Source: Bacteroidota bacterium (GTDB taxonomy: Bacteria; Bacteroidota; Bacteroidia; Chitinophagales; Chitinophagaceae). Taken from it: a stretch of DNA of 64,000 bases. The notes beneath the pieces are model-generated. The model searched no databases. It had not been told where the DNA came from and saw only the letters and a program-made list of their open reading frames with translations. Position numbers and translations under genes: made by a program. The stretch is from assembly GCA_018267575.1 (NCBI GenBank), contig JAFDYF010000068.1, forward strand, positions 62,001 through 126,000, given 5' to 3'. Every line of letters begins with the position of its first letter. Position 1 is the first letter of the stretch. Below are positions 52,292 to 61,562 of the stretch, piece after piece.

Positions 52292-53356
52292 ATGAAACAG
52301 TATTTTTTGAAAGCAAGCGGCATAGCCGTTATTGCATTAGCTACATACCTATCTAGTTCGGCCCAGGAAGCGCCAGCACCGCTGCCACCTCCTCCCGACA
52401 ATATGTCTACCACACAACCACAAGCTGATGAGGAAATCATTATCAAGAAAAAAAATGATAAGGATACCAAACTTACTGTGGAGATAAAAGATGGTCAGGT
52501 TTTTGTGAATGGGAAACCCATGTCAGAATTCAAAGATGATAATGTGATTGTGCTCAAAAGAAATTCCTTCGGCCCCGATGACCAAGATTTTAGTTTTGCA
52601 CGGCCCAATTTTCGTAGCTCTCCTTTCCGCGATCAGGCCATGGACATGAGGGGTGATTTCCGCCCCGATAGATCATTCGTCGATGGGGGAAATAGTGCTT
52701 TTCTAGGTGTGGCGTCAGAAAACGTAGATGACAAGGGTGCCAAAATAAGGGATGTCACCAAGAATAGCGCAGCCAAAAAAGCCGGACTGAAAAAAGACGA
52801 CATTATTACCAAAATAAATGACAACAAAATTGATAACCCAAAAGACCTGACTGAGACCATACACGGGTACAAGCCGGGCGAAAAAATCACGGTAACCTAT
52901 AGCCGGGATGGCAAGGAAAAAACCACGGTGGCAACCTTGGGCAAAAACCCATTCCAGAGTAGAAACATGACCTACAGTTTCCCTAACCAAGAAATGCAAA
53001 TGAGACTAAAGGAACTGAGCGAAATGGACAGGTTGCAAGGCGGCCCAAGATCCTTTAATTTCAATTGGAATGAAGATAGGCCCAGACTCGGCATCAAAGC
53101 CCAGGACACGGAAAATGATAAAGGGGCAAAAGTGCTCGACGTGGATGATGATTCACCCGCAGCAAAAGCAGGTATCAAGGAAGATGATATCATTACCCAA
53201 TTCGATGGTAAACCGGTAAACAGTGCCATGATGCTTGCAAAACTAGCACGCGAAAACATGGACAAAGGATCGCACAAAATCAGTTTGATCAGGGATGGCA
53301 AAACCCAAGAACTTGAAATCAAAACTCCTAAAAAGCTGAACACCGCTGAGCTATAG
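52292..53356 (+). CDS. Exported protein with two PDZ domains
   Basis: 354 residues. The signal peptide is FLKASGIAVIALATYLSSSAQ. The mature protein has an acidic, Pro-rich start and then two PDZ domains: residues about 130-215 (FLGVASENVDDKGAKIRDV, AAKKAGLKKDDIITKINDNKI) and about 262-345 (RLGIKAQDTENDKGAKVLDV, AAKAGIKEDDIITQFDGKPV). No protease domain is present, so it is not an HtrA; PDZ-only exported proteins probably bind other envelope proteins. It has its own promoter and a strong terminator. Confidence 0.88.
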   Translation: MKQYFLKASGIAVIALATYLSSSAQEAPAPLPPPPDNMSTTQPQADEEIIIKKKNDKDTKLTVEIKDGQVFVNGKPMSEFKDDNVIVLKRNSFGPDDQDFSFARPNFRSSPFRDQAMDMRGDFRPDRSFVDGGNSAFLGVASENVDDKGAKIRDVTKNSAAKKAGLKKDDIITKINDNKIDNPKDLTETIHGYKPGEKITVTYSRDGKEKTTVATLGKNPFQSRNMTYSFPNQEMQMRLKELSEMDRLQGGPRSFNFNWNEDRPRLGIKAQDTENDKGAKVLDVDDDSPAAKAGIKEDDIITQFDGKPVNSAMMLAKLARENMDKGSHKISLIRDGKTQELEIKTPKKLNTAEL

Positions 53357-53377
53357 AGTTTTGTAAAGTAATTTATT

Positions 53378-53408
53378 AAGGGCTGCCCAAAGCAGCCCTT
53401 TTATTTTT
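53378..53408 (+). terminator. Intrinsic terminator after the PDZ gene
   Basis: A perfect 9-bp stem (53378-53386 with 53392-53400), a 5-base loop and the T-rich tail TTATTTTT. It lies 21 bases after the stop. Confidence 0.88.
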
Positions 53409-53449
53409 CCATTCGTCATAGTGCTGACAATAGATACACATTAATAAAG

Positions 53450-53457
53450 TATTTTTG
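53450..53457 (+). promoter_or_regulatory. TATTTTTG -7 box of gatB
   Basis: TATTTTTG fits TAnnTTTG and ends 23 bases before the gatB ATG, directly downstream of the preceding terminator. Confidence 0.55.
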
Positions 53458-53480
53458 CGCCTTGAACCACAAAAAAAAGA

Positions 53481-54932
53481 ATGGCAATCAACGCTGAAGC
53501 ATACGAGATTATAGTGGGGCTGGAAGTACATGCCCAATTGCTCACCAAAACAAAGCTGTTTTGTGGCGACAGTACAGCATTTGGTGCAGAGCCAAATACC
53601 CATGTAAGCCCCATCACCCTGGGCCATCCAGGTACTTTGCCCAAGCTCAACAAAAAGGCGGTGGAATATGCTGTAAAAATGGGTCTTGCCTGCCATTGCG
53701 AAATTGAGCGGTACAACTATTTTGCCCGAAAAAATTATTTTTATCCGGACCTTCCCAAAGGTTACCAAATATCACAACACACTACGCCCATTTGTATTGG
53801 TGGTTTTGTAAAAATAAAAACAGAGGGCGGTGAAAGAAATATTGCCCTCAACCGCATTCACTTGGAGGAAGATGCCGGGAAAAGCTTGCACGATGTGGAT
53901 GCGGAAAATACAGGTGTAGACTATAACCGTGCGGGTGTGCCACTGATTGAAATTGTAACGGAGCCGGATATACGCAGTAGCGATGAAGCCTACCATTATT
54001 TGGTGGAACTCAGAAAACTCCTGCGCTATTTGGAAGTGTGTGACGGCAATATGGAAGAGGGGAGCATGCGATGTGATGCCAATGTATCTATCCGAAAAAA
54101 AGGCGAAACCAAACTCGGGACCAAAGTGGAGGTGAAAAACCTCAATTCTATACGGAATGTAAAACGTGCTATCGAATTTGAATTCCTGCGCATGGTTGAA
54201 CTGGTTGAAAAAGGAGAAAGCATCATACAGCAAACACGATCCTTCGATTCCAGCAATGGTACCACTTTTGCTCTGCGCACAAAAGAAGAAGCAAACGACT
54301 ATCGTTATTTTGCAGACCCCGACCTACCACCTTTCAGTATTACTGATGCCTTTATAGAATCCGTTCGCAAAAACATACCAGCCCTACCGGAACAATTGAT
54401 TGAAAAATATACCAATCAATTCCATTTGTCGGTATATGATGCCACTGTGATTTCCGATGATAAGGAAACAGCCGACTATTTTGAATTAGTTACGAAAGAA
54501 ACCACTAACTATAAAGCCGCAGCCAATTGGATGTTGGGCCCGATAAAATCATATTTGAATGAACAAAACCTGAGCATCAAAAATTTTTCACTACAACCCA
54601 AAATACTGGCACAATTGATCCAATTGGTAGATGGGAACAAAGTGAATTTTTCAGTGGCCTCTTCAAAGATATTCCCAGAACTCATCAAAAACGGCGATTG
54701 CAGTGCTTCAGAAATGGCTGGCAGACTCAACCTGTTGCAAACTTCCAATACGGATGAAGTGATGGCATGGGTTGAACAAGCATTAAAAGCCATGCCCGAA
54801 AAAGTAAACGAATATAAAAAGGGCAAAAAAGGGCTTATTGGATTGTTCGTGGGCGAAGTAAAAAAAATATCTAAAGGAAAAGCAGACCCTAAAATCACCA
54901 ATCAGCTTTTACTTGAAAAACTCGAGAGCTGA
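53481..54932 (+). CDS. gatB: Asp-tRNA(Asn)/Glu-tRNA(Gln) amidotransferase subunit B
   Basis: 483 residues. GatB binds misacylated tRNA and with GatA and GatC converts Glu-tRNA-Gln or Asp-tRNA-Asn to the amide form. Family marks: VGLEVHAQLLTKTKLFCGDS near residue 13, LGHPGTLPKLNKKAVEYAVKMGLA near 48, FYPDLPKGYQISQ near 90, INRIHLEEDAGKS-like sequence near 125, DYNRAGVPLIEIVTEPD near 150, and EVKNLNSIRNVKRAIEFE near 218. The C-terminal YqeY-like helical domain is present. gatA and gatC are not in the window. The TlpA-like gene follows after 32 bases. Confidence 0.96.
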   Translation: MAINAEAYEIIVGLEVHAQLLTKTKLFCGDSTAFGAEPNTHVSPITLGHPGTLPKLNKKAVEYAVKMGLACHCEIERYNYFARKNYFYPDLPKGYQISQHTTPICIGGFVKIKTEGGERNIALNRIHLEEDAGKSLHDVDAENTGVDYNRAGVPLIEIVTEPDIRSSDEAYHYLVELRKLLRYLEVCDGNMEEGSMRCDANVSIRKKGETKLGTKVEVKNLNSIRNVKRAIEFEFLRMVELVEKGESIIQQTRSFDSSNGTTFALRTKEEANDYRYFADPDLPPFSITDAFIESVRKNIPALPEQLIEKYTNQFHLSVYDATVISDDKETADYFELVTKETTNYKAAANWMLGPIKSYLNEQNLSIKNFSLQPKILAQLIQLVDGNKVNFSVASSKIFPELIKNGDCSASEMAGRLNLLQTSNTDEVMAWVEQALKAMPEKVNEYKKGKKGLIGLFVGEVKKISKGKADPKITNQLLLEKLES

Positions 54933-54964
54933 TAAACCATCATACTAAATAAAGAAACAAAATC

Positions 54965-56152
54965 ATGATCAGGAATATTTTATTATTGGCAAGTATTGTG
55001 TTTGTCTTTTCGGGCATAGGCTGCAAAAACCAAGGCAAGGAAAAATTCACAATAACTGGAACTTACAAAAATGCAAGCAAACTTTTCCAACCGAAAAGCA
55101 ATGGAAAAATTTCCGAAAAAATATTCTTGGTGGAGCTTGCCTACGGAAAGGACCAAAACCCCGTGGCTATTGATTCAGCAACCATAACTACTGACAATGG
55201 GAGCTTTACATTATCTGGGCACAGTAAAAAAGAGAACATTTATGAACTGGCCTTTGGTGAAAACCAGCTCACTGTGCCTATTATCAATGATGCGGCGGAA
55301 ATCAAAGTAGATGCTGACCTTTCAAAAAAAGATGATTTCTATGAAGTCAGTGGCTCCGACGCAAGCAAAAATTTGCAGACCCTGATTTCAACTTTTGGGA
55401 AGAAGAATTATGAGATGATCAAAGCCTTTACCACCATGGACAGCCTGAAAAAATCCAATGCCCCAGATAGTTTGGTATTGGCTGCCACCGCTGCCAAAAA
55501 CAATGCCATAAAAGGTTTAAATACTTATTTAAAAGAATTCCTGCAATCCAATAATAATGCTACCATCGGCAGCTTGGCATTAAGCTGGGCCTCCCGTAGT
55601 TTGCCCCAGCAAGATTTTGAAACGGCATTGGATGCCAACGTCAAGAAATTTCCGACCAATGATGTACTGAAAGCCATGAAGCAGAGTTATGAAATGCAGA
55701 AAGCACAAGCACAACAATCCCAGCAAGGTAATTCATGGGTTGGCCAACAGGCCCCAGACCTCTCTATGCCGGATGCAAATGGTAAGATGATCTCTATCTC
55801 TTCATTCAAAGGAAAATATTTATTGGTTGATTTTTGGGCAAGTTGGTGTGGCCCCTGCCGAGCCGAAAACCCCAATGTGGTGAAGGCTTACAACGAATTC
55901 AAAAACAGAAATTTCACCATTCTTGGCGTATCCTTGGATAAAACAAAAGATGCCTGGCTACAAGCTATCAAGGAAGACAATCTCGATTGGACACAAATGA
56001 GCGACCTGAAATTTTGGGGCAGCCATGCGGTAGATGTATATAAATTTGATGGCATTCCCTTTAATGTGCTGATTGACCCAAATGGTAAAATCATTGGACA
56101 GGAACTCAGGGGAAGCGAACTTGAAAATAAATTGAAAGAAGTATTACCATAA
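54965..56152 (+). CDS. TlpA-family thioredoxin lipoprotein with a DUF4369-like N-terminus
   Basis: 395 residues. The signal ends in a lipobox at FSGIGCKN, so the mature protein is anchored by lipid. Residues 25-130 resemble the DUF4369 beta domain (FTITGTYKNAS near the start), a helical linker follows, and residues about 260-395 form a TlpA/AhpC-type thioredoxin domain with FWASWCGPCRAENPNV near 293. The CxxC pair is intact. Such proteins reduce disulfides in the periplasm. It probably shares the gatB transcript and ends at a hairpin facing murF. Confidence 0.9.
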   Translation: MIRNILLLASIVFVFSGIGCKNQGKEKFTITGTYKNASKLFQPKSNGKISEKIFLVELAYGKDQNPVAIDSATITTDNGSFTLSGHSKKENIYELAFGENQLTVPIINDAAEIKVDADLSKKDDFYEVSGSDASKNLQTLISTFGKKNYEMIKAFTTMDSLKKSNAPDSLVLAATAAKNNAIKGLNTYLKEFLQSNNNATIGSLALSWASRSLPQQDFETALDANVKKFPTNDVLKAMKQSYEMQKAQAQQSQQGNSWVGQQAPDLSMPDANGKMISISSFKGKYLLVDFWASWCGPCRAENPNVVKAYNEFKNRNFTILGVSLDKTKDAWLQAIKEDNLDWTQMSDLKFWGSHAVDVYKFDGIPFNVLIDPNGKIIGQELRGSELENKLKEVLP

Positions 56153-56162
56153 ACAGGCCATT

Positions 56163-56199
56163 GATTGACTGATTGTGCTCAACATGCAATCAGTCAATC
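56163..56199. terminator. Convergent hairpin between the TlpA-like gene and murF
   Basis: A perfect 13-bp stem (56163-56175 with 56187-56199) with an 11-base loop lies in the 54-base gap between the two stops. T-tracts on either side are weak, so it may stop both transcripts only partly. Confidence 0.65.
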
Positions 56200-56206
56200 T
56201 TCATTC

Positions 56207-57493
56207 TTACTCCAATATCTTTTCCATCTGCATACTTCTTGATCCTTTTACGAGTATATAGCAACCATTAAAACGGGTCTTGTCAAACCAGCGTTTTGCC
56301 TCCATGGAATTTGCAAAGCTTAGATAAGGATGTGAGATCTTTAAAAAATCACCACCCACCAATACCACTTGGTTCCAATTGTATTTTTTTATCAGTTCCA
56401 CAATGCTTTGATGTTCATCCAAACTTTCCTCACCCAGTTCAGCCATCGCCCCAAGAATCAATACTTTTTTTTCTGCCTGTTTTAAATGGGCAAAATTCTC
56501 GATAGCGGCCTTCATACTGGAAGGGTTTGCATTGTATGCATCCATAATAATTTTATTCCCTCCCTTTTCAACCATCTGTGATCGGCTATTGGTGGGAGTA
56601 TAATTTTCGATAGCCGCTTTTATTTTTTCATCGGCTATATTAAAATATTTCCCTACCGCCACAGCAGCAAGTACATTGGGGAAATTATAATCCCCCACCA
56701 ATTGGGTCTTAATGCTTTTTATTGAAGTACCTTTTGTGAAACCCATTTCAAGAAAAGAAGCTCCGGGTATCGGCTGTCCTATAATATCAGCTTCTGCGGT
56801 GCCATAGCTAAAGATTTCCCTAATCCCTTTGCTTATATCCCTCAAATAATCATAATCCCACATTACAAAAACAGCGCCTCCTGCATTTCGCAAATAATCA
56901 TACAGTTCGCCTTTGCCTTTTTTCACACCTGCCTCCCCACCAAAACCTTCGAGGTGCGCCTTACCTGCGTTGGTGATGATACCATGTGTGGGCAAGGCAT
57001 ACTGGCAATAGGATTCTATTTCCTTTTGATGGTTGGCACCCATTTCAATCACTGCCATTTCCGCATCGCTTTTTATTTTTAATAGCGTGAGGGGAATGCC
57101 AATATGGTTGTTCAGGTTTCCGATAGTGGTATATGTTTTGAAGCTAGAGCAAAGCACTGCATGTATCAACTCTTTAGTTGTTGTTTTTCCATTACTTCCT
57201 GTAATGGCAATAAAGGGAATATTGAATTGTTGCCGATGGTGCTTGGCGAGCATTTGCAGGGTATGGAGCACATCATCCACCAAAATCATTCTATCAGGAT
57301 TTATATCCCCCACAAGCTCGTCCACAACCGCATATACAGCTCCTTTTCCCAATGCCTGGTTTGCAAAAAGGTTTCCATTGAAGTTGGCTCCTTTGAGCGC
57401 AAAAAAAATATCACCTTCTTTTAGCATCCGGGTATCTGTTTGTACAGATGGATAGCTTTTGAAAATTTGGTATAAATCCTCGATGGAAATCAT
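56207..57493 (-). CDS. murF: UDP-N-acetylmuramoyl-tripeptide--D-alanyl-D-alanine ligase
   Basis: 428 residues from ATG 57493 (MISIEDLYQIFKSY); an upstream in-frame TTG would add 12 hydrophobic residues foreign to the family. It adds D-Ala-D-Ala to the UDP-muramoyl tripeptide in the cytoplasm. The ATP loop AITGSNGKTTTKE lies near residue 95, VIEMGANHQKEI near 150, ITNAGKAHLEGFGG near 180 and DAYNANPSSMKAAIENF near 320. It follows gldJ on the same strand, but a strong terminator lies between. The gldJ-murF order is known from other gliding Bacteroidota. Confidence 0.95.
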   Translation of the reverse strand: MISIEDLYQIFKSYPSVQTDTRMLKEGDIFFALKGANFNGNLFANQALGKGAVYAVVDELVGDINPDRMILVDDVLHTLQMLAKHHRQQFNIPFIAITGSNGKTTTKELIHAVLCSSFKTYTTIGNLNNHIGIPLTLLKIKSDAEMAVIEMGANHQKEIESYCQYALPTHGIITNAGKAHLEGFGGEAGVKKGKGELYDYLRNAGGAVFVMWDYDYLRDISKGIREIFSYGTAEADIIGQPIPGASFLEMGFTKGTSIKSIKTQLVGDYNFPNVLAAVAVGKYFNIADEKIKAAIENYTPTNSRSQMVEKGGNKIIMDAYNANPSSMKAAIENFAHLKQAEKKVLILGAMAELGEESLDEHQSIVELIKKYNWNQVVLVGGDFLKISHPYLSFANSMEAKRWFDKTRFNGCYILVKGSRSMQMEKILE

Positions 57494-57546
57494 AGTCAAC
57501 AAACCTACAAGAAATAGCAAAATGCACAAATTTTATTCACAAAGAC

Positions 57547-57583
57547 ATAATAAAAATGGCCACCTTTTTGGGGTGGCCATTTT
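57547..57583 (-). terminator. Strong terminator after gldJ
   Basis: A perfect 12-bp stem (57553-57564 with 57572-57583) with a 7-base loop lies 17 bases after the gldJ stop, and the minus strand continues with TTTTTATTAT. It should separate gldJ from murF transcription. Confidence 0.85.
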
Positions 57584-57599
57584 CAATCAAACTATTTTA

Positions 57600-59177
57600 T
57601 TACTGCTTTCGTGAGTTTTGCTTTCTAAGTTTATAGTTTATCCCGGTCTGCCTACCATTTCCTGCCGGGCTGCCCACCCTATCCATGGCACATCGGAAAC
57701 CAACGGTAGAGCTAGCCTGATCTTCTTCCATGAAACGGCGTGCGCCAGGGCTGAGCCAATAAGCACGGTCGTTCCAGCTTCCACCTTTAATCACTCTTGA
57801 CTTATCGCTTATCAAAGTGGTAAATCCATAACCATAATGACTGGCAGAATCTGAATTATATTTTACACCAGCAATCAAGGAGTCTCCATCCAGATAATTG
57901 ATCACATTTCCTTTTTGATAATTGCGACGGCTCCTGCTTTCTGCATCGGTCACATTACGCATTTTGATACGACCCAGGCTATCTCTTTCTGGTTTGTTTT
58001 CCGTACCCAAATCAACAGTCTGGAACTTATTGCCGCGGAACGGGGCAACATCGTTCTCATCAACACTCGTTAATGGGCGGTAAACATCCTGTACCCATTC
58101 GCTAACGTTGCCAGACATATTGTAAAGACCAAATCCATTCGGGAAAAAGGAATTGACTGGAGCGGTATATACTGCATTGTCGTTCAAACCACCAGCAACA
58201 CCCATGTTATCGCCAGAACCACGCTTGAAGTTAGCAAGGAAAGTTCCTTGCCAGCTACCATGTTTGGTTTCACGAAGACCGTTCACATTATTGCTCCAAG
58301 AATAAACTTGCTTGTTCACCACAATTTCCTCACCACGTTTTTTATCACTTTTGCTGGCCAATGGGTTCTGATTGATATAACCCAGCGCTGCATATTCCCA
58401 TTCTGCCTCCGTAGGCAGGCGATAGTTTGGCAGGAAAATACCATCTTCAAAGGTCACGGTTGTTCTTGGGGTACCATTGGGGTTCCTCAGCGTGTTCTTT
58501 TTAGACTTTGCAGCAGCACCCGGGGTAGCTTGATATTCACCAAGCAAATATGCTTTTGTATTAAAGTTTTCCTGACCAAGACCTTGTATGTTCTTTAAAG
58601 AGTTTTTATTGATGAAGCCCTTGTCAACCAGTGCTTTTTCATTTACGCGGTCGCTTCTCCAAAGGCAAAAATCATGAGCCTGCTTCCAGGATACCCCTAC
58701 CACAGGATAGTAGTTATAGGATGGGTGACGGAAATAATACTCCACAAGTGGCTCGTTATAAGCCAATTCTGACCTCCATACCAAAGTGTCGGGCAATGCG
58801 CCTTCGCGAACTGCTTTGAACTCATCACCATCAAAAACATTATCTAGCCAATAAAGGTATTCCCGGTAATGCACGTTGGCCACTTCGGTCCTATCTATAT
58901 AAAAGGAATTCACGGTTACCCTTCTTGGAATATTATTCCAATCGCTCATAACATCTTCTTCAGTTGCACCCATGGTAAAGGTACCACCCTGAACAAATAC
59001 AAGCCCAGGGCCAGTACGCTGTTCCTTTTCAAGGGAAACCTGGTAGCCACCCATATTTTTATCATTATAATTCCATCCGGTGACAGATGATTTTTCGGGT
59101 TTTTTGCTGCAAGAAGCAATCAGCACGATTGAGGATGCAAAGAATGCAAGGTTTTTCAGATTCATTTTAATGATCAT
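57600..59177 (-). CDS. gldJ: GldJ-like lipoprotein (SUMF1/FGE-type fold)
   Basis: 525 residues; an internal ATG at 59165 (MNLKNLAFF) would give a neater signal. The lipobox is LIASCSKK. The body has the formylglycine-generating-enzyme fold used by GldJ and GldK: GPGLVFVQGGTFTMGATEEDVMSDW near residue 55, IPRRVTVNSFYIDRTEVANVHYREYLYWL near 83, YYPVVGVSWKQAHDFCLW near 155, RLPTEAEWEYAA near 255, and GNVSEWVQDVY near 360. The IPRRVTV and YREYLYW wording favours GldJ over GldK. GldJ is needed for gliding and type IX secretion. It diverges from porV and precedes murF. Confidence 0.88.
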   Translation of the reverse strand: MIIKMNLKNLAFFASSIVLIASCSKKPEKSSVTGWNYNDKNMGGYQVSLEKEQRTGPGLVFVQGGTFTMGATEEDVMSDWNNIPRRVTVNSFYIDRTEVANVHYREYLYWLDNVFDGDEFKAVREGALPDTLVWRSELAYNEPLVEYYFRHPSYNYYPVVGVSWKQAHDFCLWRSDRVNEKALVDKGFINKNSLKNIQGLGQENFNTKAYLLGEYQATPGAAAKSKKNTLRNPNGTPRTTVTFEDGIFLPNYRLPTEAEWEYAALGYINQNPLASKSDKKRGEEIVVNKQVYSWSNNVNGLRETKHGSWQGTFLANFKRGSGDNMGVAGGLNDNAVYTAPVNSFFPNGFGLYNMSGNVSEWVQDVYRPLTSVDENDVAPFRGNKFQTVDLGTENKPERDSLGRIKMRNVTDAESRSRRNYQKGNVINYLDGDSLIAGVKYNSDSASHYGYGFTTLISDKSRVIKGGSWNDRAYWLSPGARRFMEEDQASSTVGFRCAMDRVGSPAGNGRQTGINYKLRKQNSRKQ

Positions 59178-59669
59178 TTAGCCGTGATTTGAACTGGATA
59201 AACGCAAGATTTATGGAAATATTGTATAAATAAGCCGAGTTCACCCAAGGATATGTTAATGTGCTAAGATAAACTTCTTCCCCAAAATCGCCTAAGTATA
59301 AACCCGTTTCTCGGCTCGCAAAAATGCGATTTATAAACAAGTCATGACCTATTACTATAATGTTTTTTCTAATTTTATAAGTTTGTAGTTATAAACTCAT
59401 AAAATTCAATTTCCTGCACAATAAACGGCAAAAGGAATCGTTCAAGTTGATTGATAACGGCTGTGGGGATAACTGCAAATAGGTTTCTCAAATGCAAATC
59501 ATGCTTATGCGCATTGCCGGGATTATTTTATTCCAAAAACTAAAATAGCGCCCATAATTACACATTTACATCAAAAGAACAACCAGTTAATTGCGTCATT
59601 TCGTAAAACAGAATGGCAGAAAAATTTGGAATGATCGCAGATTAAACCTTTTAAAGAAAAAAACAACTC
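59178..59669. other. Divergent gldJ-porV promoter region
   Basis: No gene is present in these 492 bases. On the gldJ side a near-consensus TAAATCTTG lies about 25-30 bases before the start. A 14-bp dyad with one mismatch (59371-59406) lies in the middle. The rest is AT-rich. porU, often beside porV and gldJ in other Bacteroidota, is not here. Confidence 0.5.
59371..59406. promoter_or_regulatory. Long A/T-rich dyad between gldJ and porV
   Basis: AATTTTATAAGTTT (59371-59384) and AAACTCATAAAATT (59393-59406) are inverted copies with one mismatch around an 8-base spacer. It could be an operator shared by the two divergent type IX secretion genes or the end of a short RNA. Confidence 0.4.
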
Positions 59670-60851
59670 ATGAAACGAATGACCTTTAGGCTAGCTGCAT
59701 TTTTGATGTTTATGGGCGGGATGCACTCTTTGCAGGCACAGATTACCGGTACCACGCCAAGCGGGGCCCAATTTGTGACCACTGCAGTCCCTTTTTTGAG
59801 GATTTCACCAGATGCCCGCGCTGGCGGCATGGGCGATTTAGGCGTGGCCACTTCTGCCGATGCCAATTCCGCACTCTATAATAATGCTAAAACCCCATTT
59901 GCCAAGCATGATGTTGGCATTGGGCTTACCTATACTCCTTGGTTGAAGGATCTTGGCTTGGGCGATGTTTATCTATTGGCCGCTTCAGGCTTTTATAAGT
60001 TGGACCAGAACTCGGCATTGAGTGGATCAATCAGGTATTTCTCCTTGGGCAATATCCAGTTCACCGATGGGAGTGGCAGCCCCTTGGGGCAGGGCCAACC
60101 AAGGGAATGGGGCGCCGATTTTGGATATTCACGCAAATTATCCGATAAATTGTCTTTGGGAATGGCGCTCAGGTATATCCATTCCAACCTCGCTGCGGGG
60201 GCACCAAGCTCTAGCACAACTTATCAGCCAGGTAATGCGTATGCCGGAGATATCTCCTTGTTTTACAGTCTTGCAAAAGAAAATGGACAAGGATGGAATT
60301 TTGGTGCCACCGTTACCAATCTCGGCACTAAAATCGGTTATACCAATGATGCCACCCAAAAAGACTATATACCCGCTAATTTGAGCTTGGGTGCCGCCTA
60401 TACCGCAGTATTCGATGAGCAAAGCAAACTTACTATGGGTCTTGACATGCATAAGCTGTTGGTACCTCAGCCACCTATTGCAACCGGTAATTCAACTACC
60501 GACCAAACAAACCTGACCGCTTACAGAAGCGAATCGGTGGTCAGCAGTTGGTTCAAATCCTTCAGTGGGCCTAGCCAATTTAGTCTGATCAACTTTTCAG
60601 CAGGGGCAGAATATGCTTATGACAACCAGTTCTTCCTCCGTGTGGGTTACTATTATGAGTCGCAAAGCCAGGGCGACCGTAAATATTTTACTGCAGGTGT
60701 TGGTGTAAAATACAATATCATTGGGTTGAACTTCTCATACCTTGTTCCATCTGGCAACGGTATTACCCGCAACCCATTATCCAACACACTTAGATTTGGT
60801 TTGGTATTTGACCTCGATACCGAAGCCAATACCAGCAATAACTCTAAGTAA
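59670..60851 (+). CDS. porV: Type IX secretion outer-membrane protein PorV
   Basis: 393 residues with signal peptide MTFRLAAFLMFMGGMHSLQAQ. The mature start AVPFLRISPDARAGGMGDLGVATSADANSALYNNAKTPFAK is the PorV signature (in pieces), followed by FadL-like barrel strands (IGLTYTPWLKDLGLGDVYLL, SLGMALRYIHSNLA) and a final barrel strand. PorV is the shuttle that carries cargo from the SprA translocon to the cell-surface attachment complex. It diverges from gldJ. It ends before a strong terminator and appears monocistronic. Confidence 0.93.
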   Translation: MKRMTFRLAAFLMFMGGMHSLQAQITGTTPSGAQFVTTAVPFLRISPDARAGGMGDLGVATSADANSALYNNAKTPFAKHDVGIGLTYTPWLKDLGLGDVYLLAASGFYKLDQNSALSGSIRYFSLGNIQFTDGSGSPLGQGQPREWGADFGYSRKLSDKLSLGMALRYIHSNLAAGAPSSSTTYQPGNAYAGDISLFYSLAKENGQGWNFGATVTNLGTKIGYTNDATQKDYIPANLSLGAAYTAVFDEQSKLTMGLDMHKLLVPQPPIATGNSTTDQTNLTAYRSESVVSSWFKSFSGPSQFSLINFSAGAEYAYDNQFFLRVGYYYESQSQGDRKYFTAGVGVKYNIIGLNFSYLVPSGNGITRNPLSNTLRFGLVFDLDTEANTSNNSK

Positions 60852-60885
60852 TAAAAGAGCTATAAAAAAAAAGGATATAATTTTG

Positions 60886-60918
60886 AAGCGCTCTGCCATC
60901 CTAAGCAGGGCGCTTTTT
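60886..60918 (+). terminator. Intrinsic terminator after porV
   Basis: An 11-bp stem (60886-60896 with 60905-60915, one G-T pair) with an 8-base loop and TTTTTATT tail, 35 bases after the porV stop. Confidence 0.88.
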
Positions 60919-60939
60919 ATTACCTAAAAAATCTCCTGC

Positions 60940-61437
60940 ATGTCGTATCGGATTGGTTTTGGCATCGATTTTCATCAACTGACTGAAGGGCGGGACTTAT
61001 GGATTGGCGGCGTAAAAATTCCCTTCGATAAAGGAGCACTTGGACATAGTGATGCCGATGTTCTACTGCACGCTATTTGCGATGCTTTGCTCGGCGCACT
61101 GAACCTTGGTGATATTGGCAAACATTTTCCCGACAATGACCCTGCCTTTAAAAATATCGATAGCAAAATCCTGCTCCAAAAAACCTTTCAACTCATCAAG
61201 CAAAAAAAATATGCAGTGGTGAACATTGACAGTTCTGTTTGTTTGGAAGCTCCCAAAATAATGCCCTTTTCCGATAGTATGCGAACGGTAATCGCGTCCA
61301 TATTGGAAATCACCACCGATGATATTTCCATAAAAGCCACCACCACGGAAAAGATGGGTTTTATTGGGAGGGGTGAGGGTTTGGTCGCCTACGCGAATGT
61401 GTTACTAAAAAAGATTAAAACACAAAACGAATGGTAG
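60940..61437 (+). CDS. ispF: 2-C-methyl-D-erythritol 2,4-cyclodiphosphate synthase
   Basis: 165 residues of the non-mevalonate isoprenoid pathway. Metal ligands are in GIDFHQL (Asp10 and His12) and in LGHSDADVLLHAICDALLGALNLGDIGKHFPDND, where a further His and the family Asp are conserved. SVCLEAPKIMPF and ISIKATTTEKMGFIGRGEG are the C-terminal marks. The enzyme is a cytoplasmic trimer. Length is normal. dut follows after about 125 bases behind its own promoter box. Confidence 0.97.
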   Translation: MSYRIGFGIDFHQLTEGRDLWIGGVKIPFDKGALGHSDADVLLHAICDALLGALNLGDIGKHFPDNDPAFKNIDSKILLQKTFQLIKQKKYAVVNIDSSVCLEAPKIMPFSDSMRTVIASILEITTDDISIKATTTEKMGFIGRGEGLVAYANVLLKKIKTQNEW

Positions 61438-61549
61438 GCCGAGGGAAATCCCTTACAATATAATTTCAGCCTCTCTAATATTTTTTTCCTTGGTAAAAAT
61501 CTGGAAATACCCTGACTTTCATCGTCATCCATTTCTCCATGATGCTTCT

Positions 61550-61557
61550 TACCTTTG
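61550..61557 (+). promoter_or_regulatory. TACCTTTG -7 box 5 bases before dut
   Basis: TACCTTTG fits TAnnTTTG exactly and ends 5 bases before ATG 61563. The start site should fall at or near the ATG, predicting a leaderless mRNA. Confidence 0.6.
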
Positions 61558-61562
61558 CGCCC

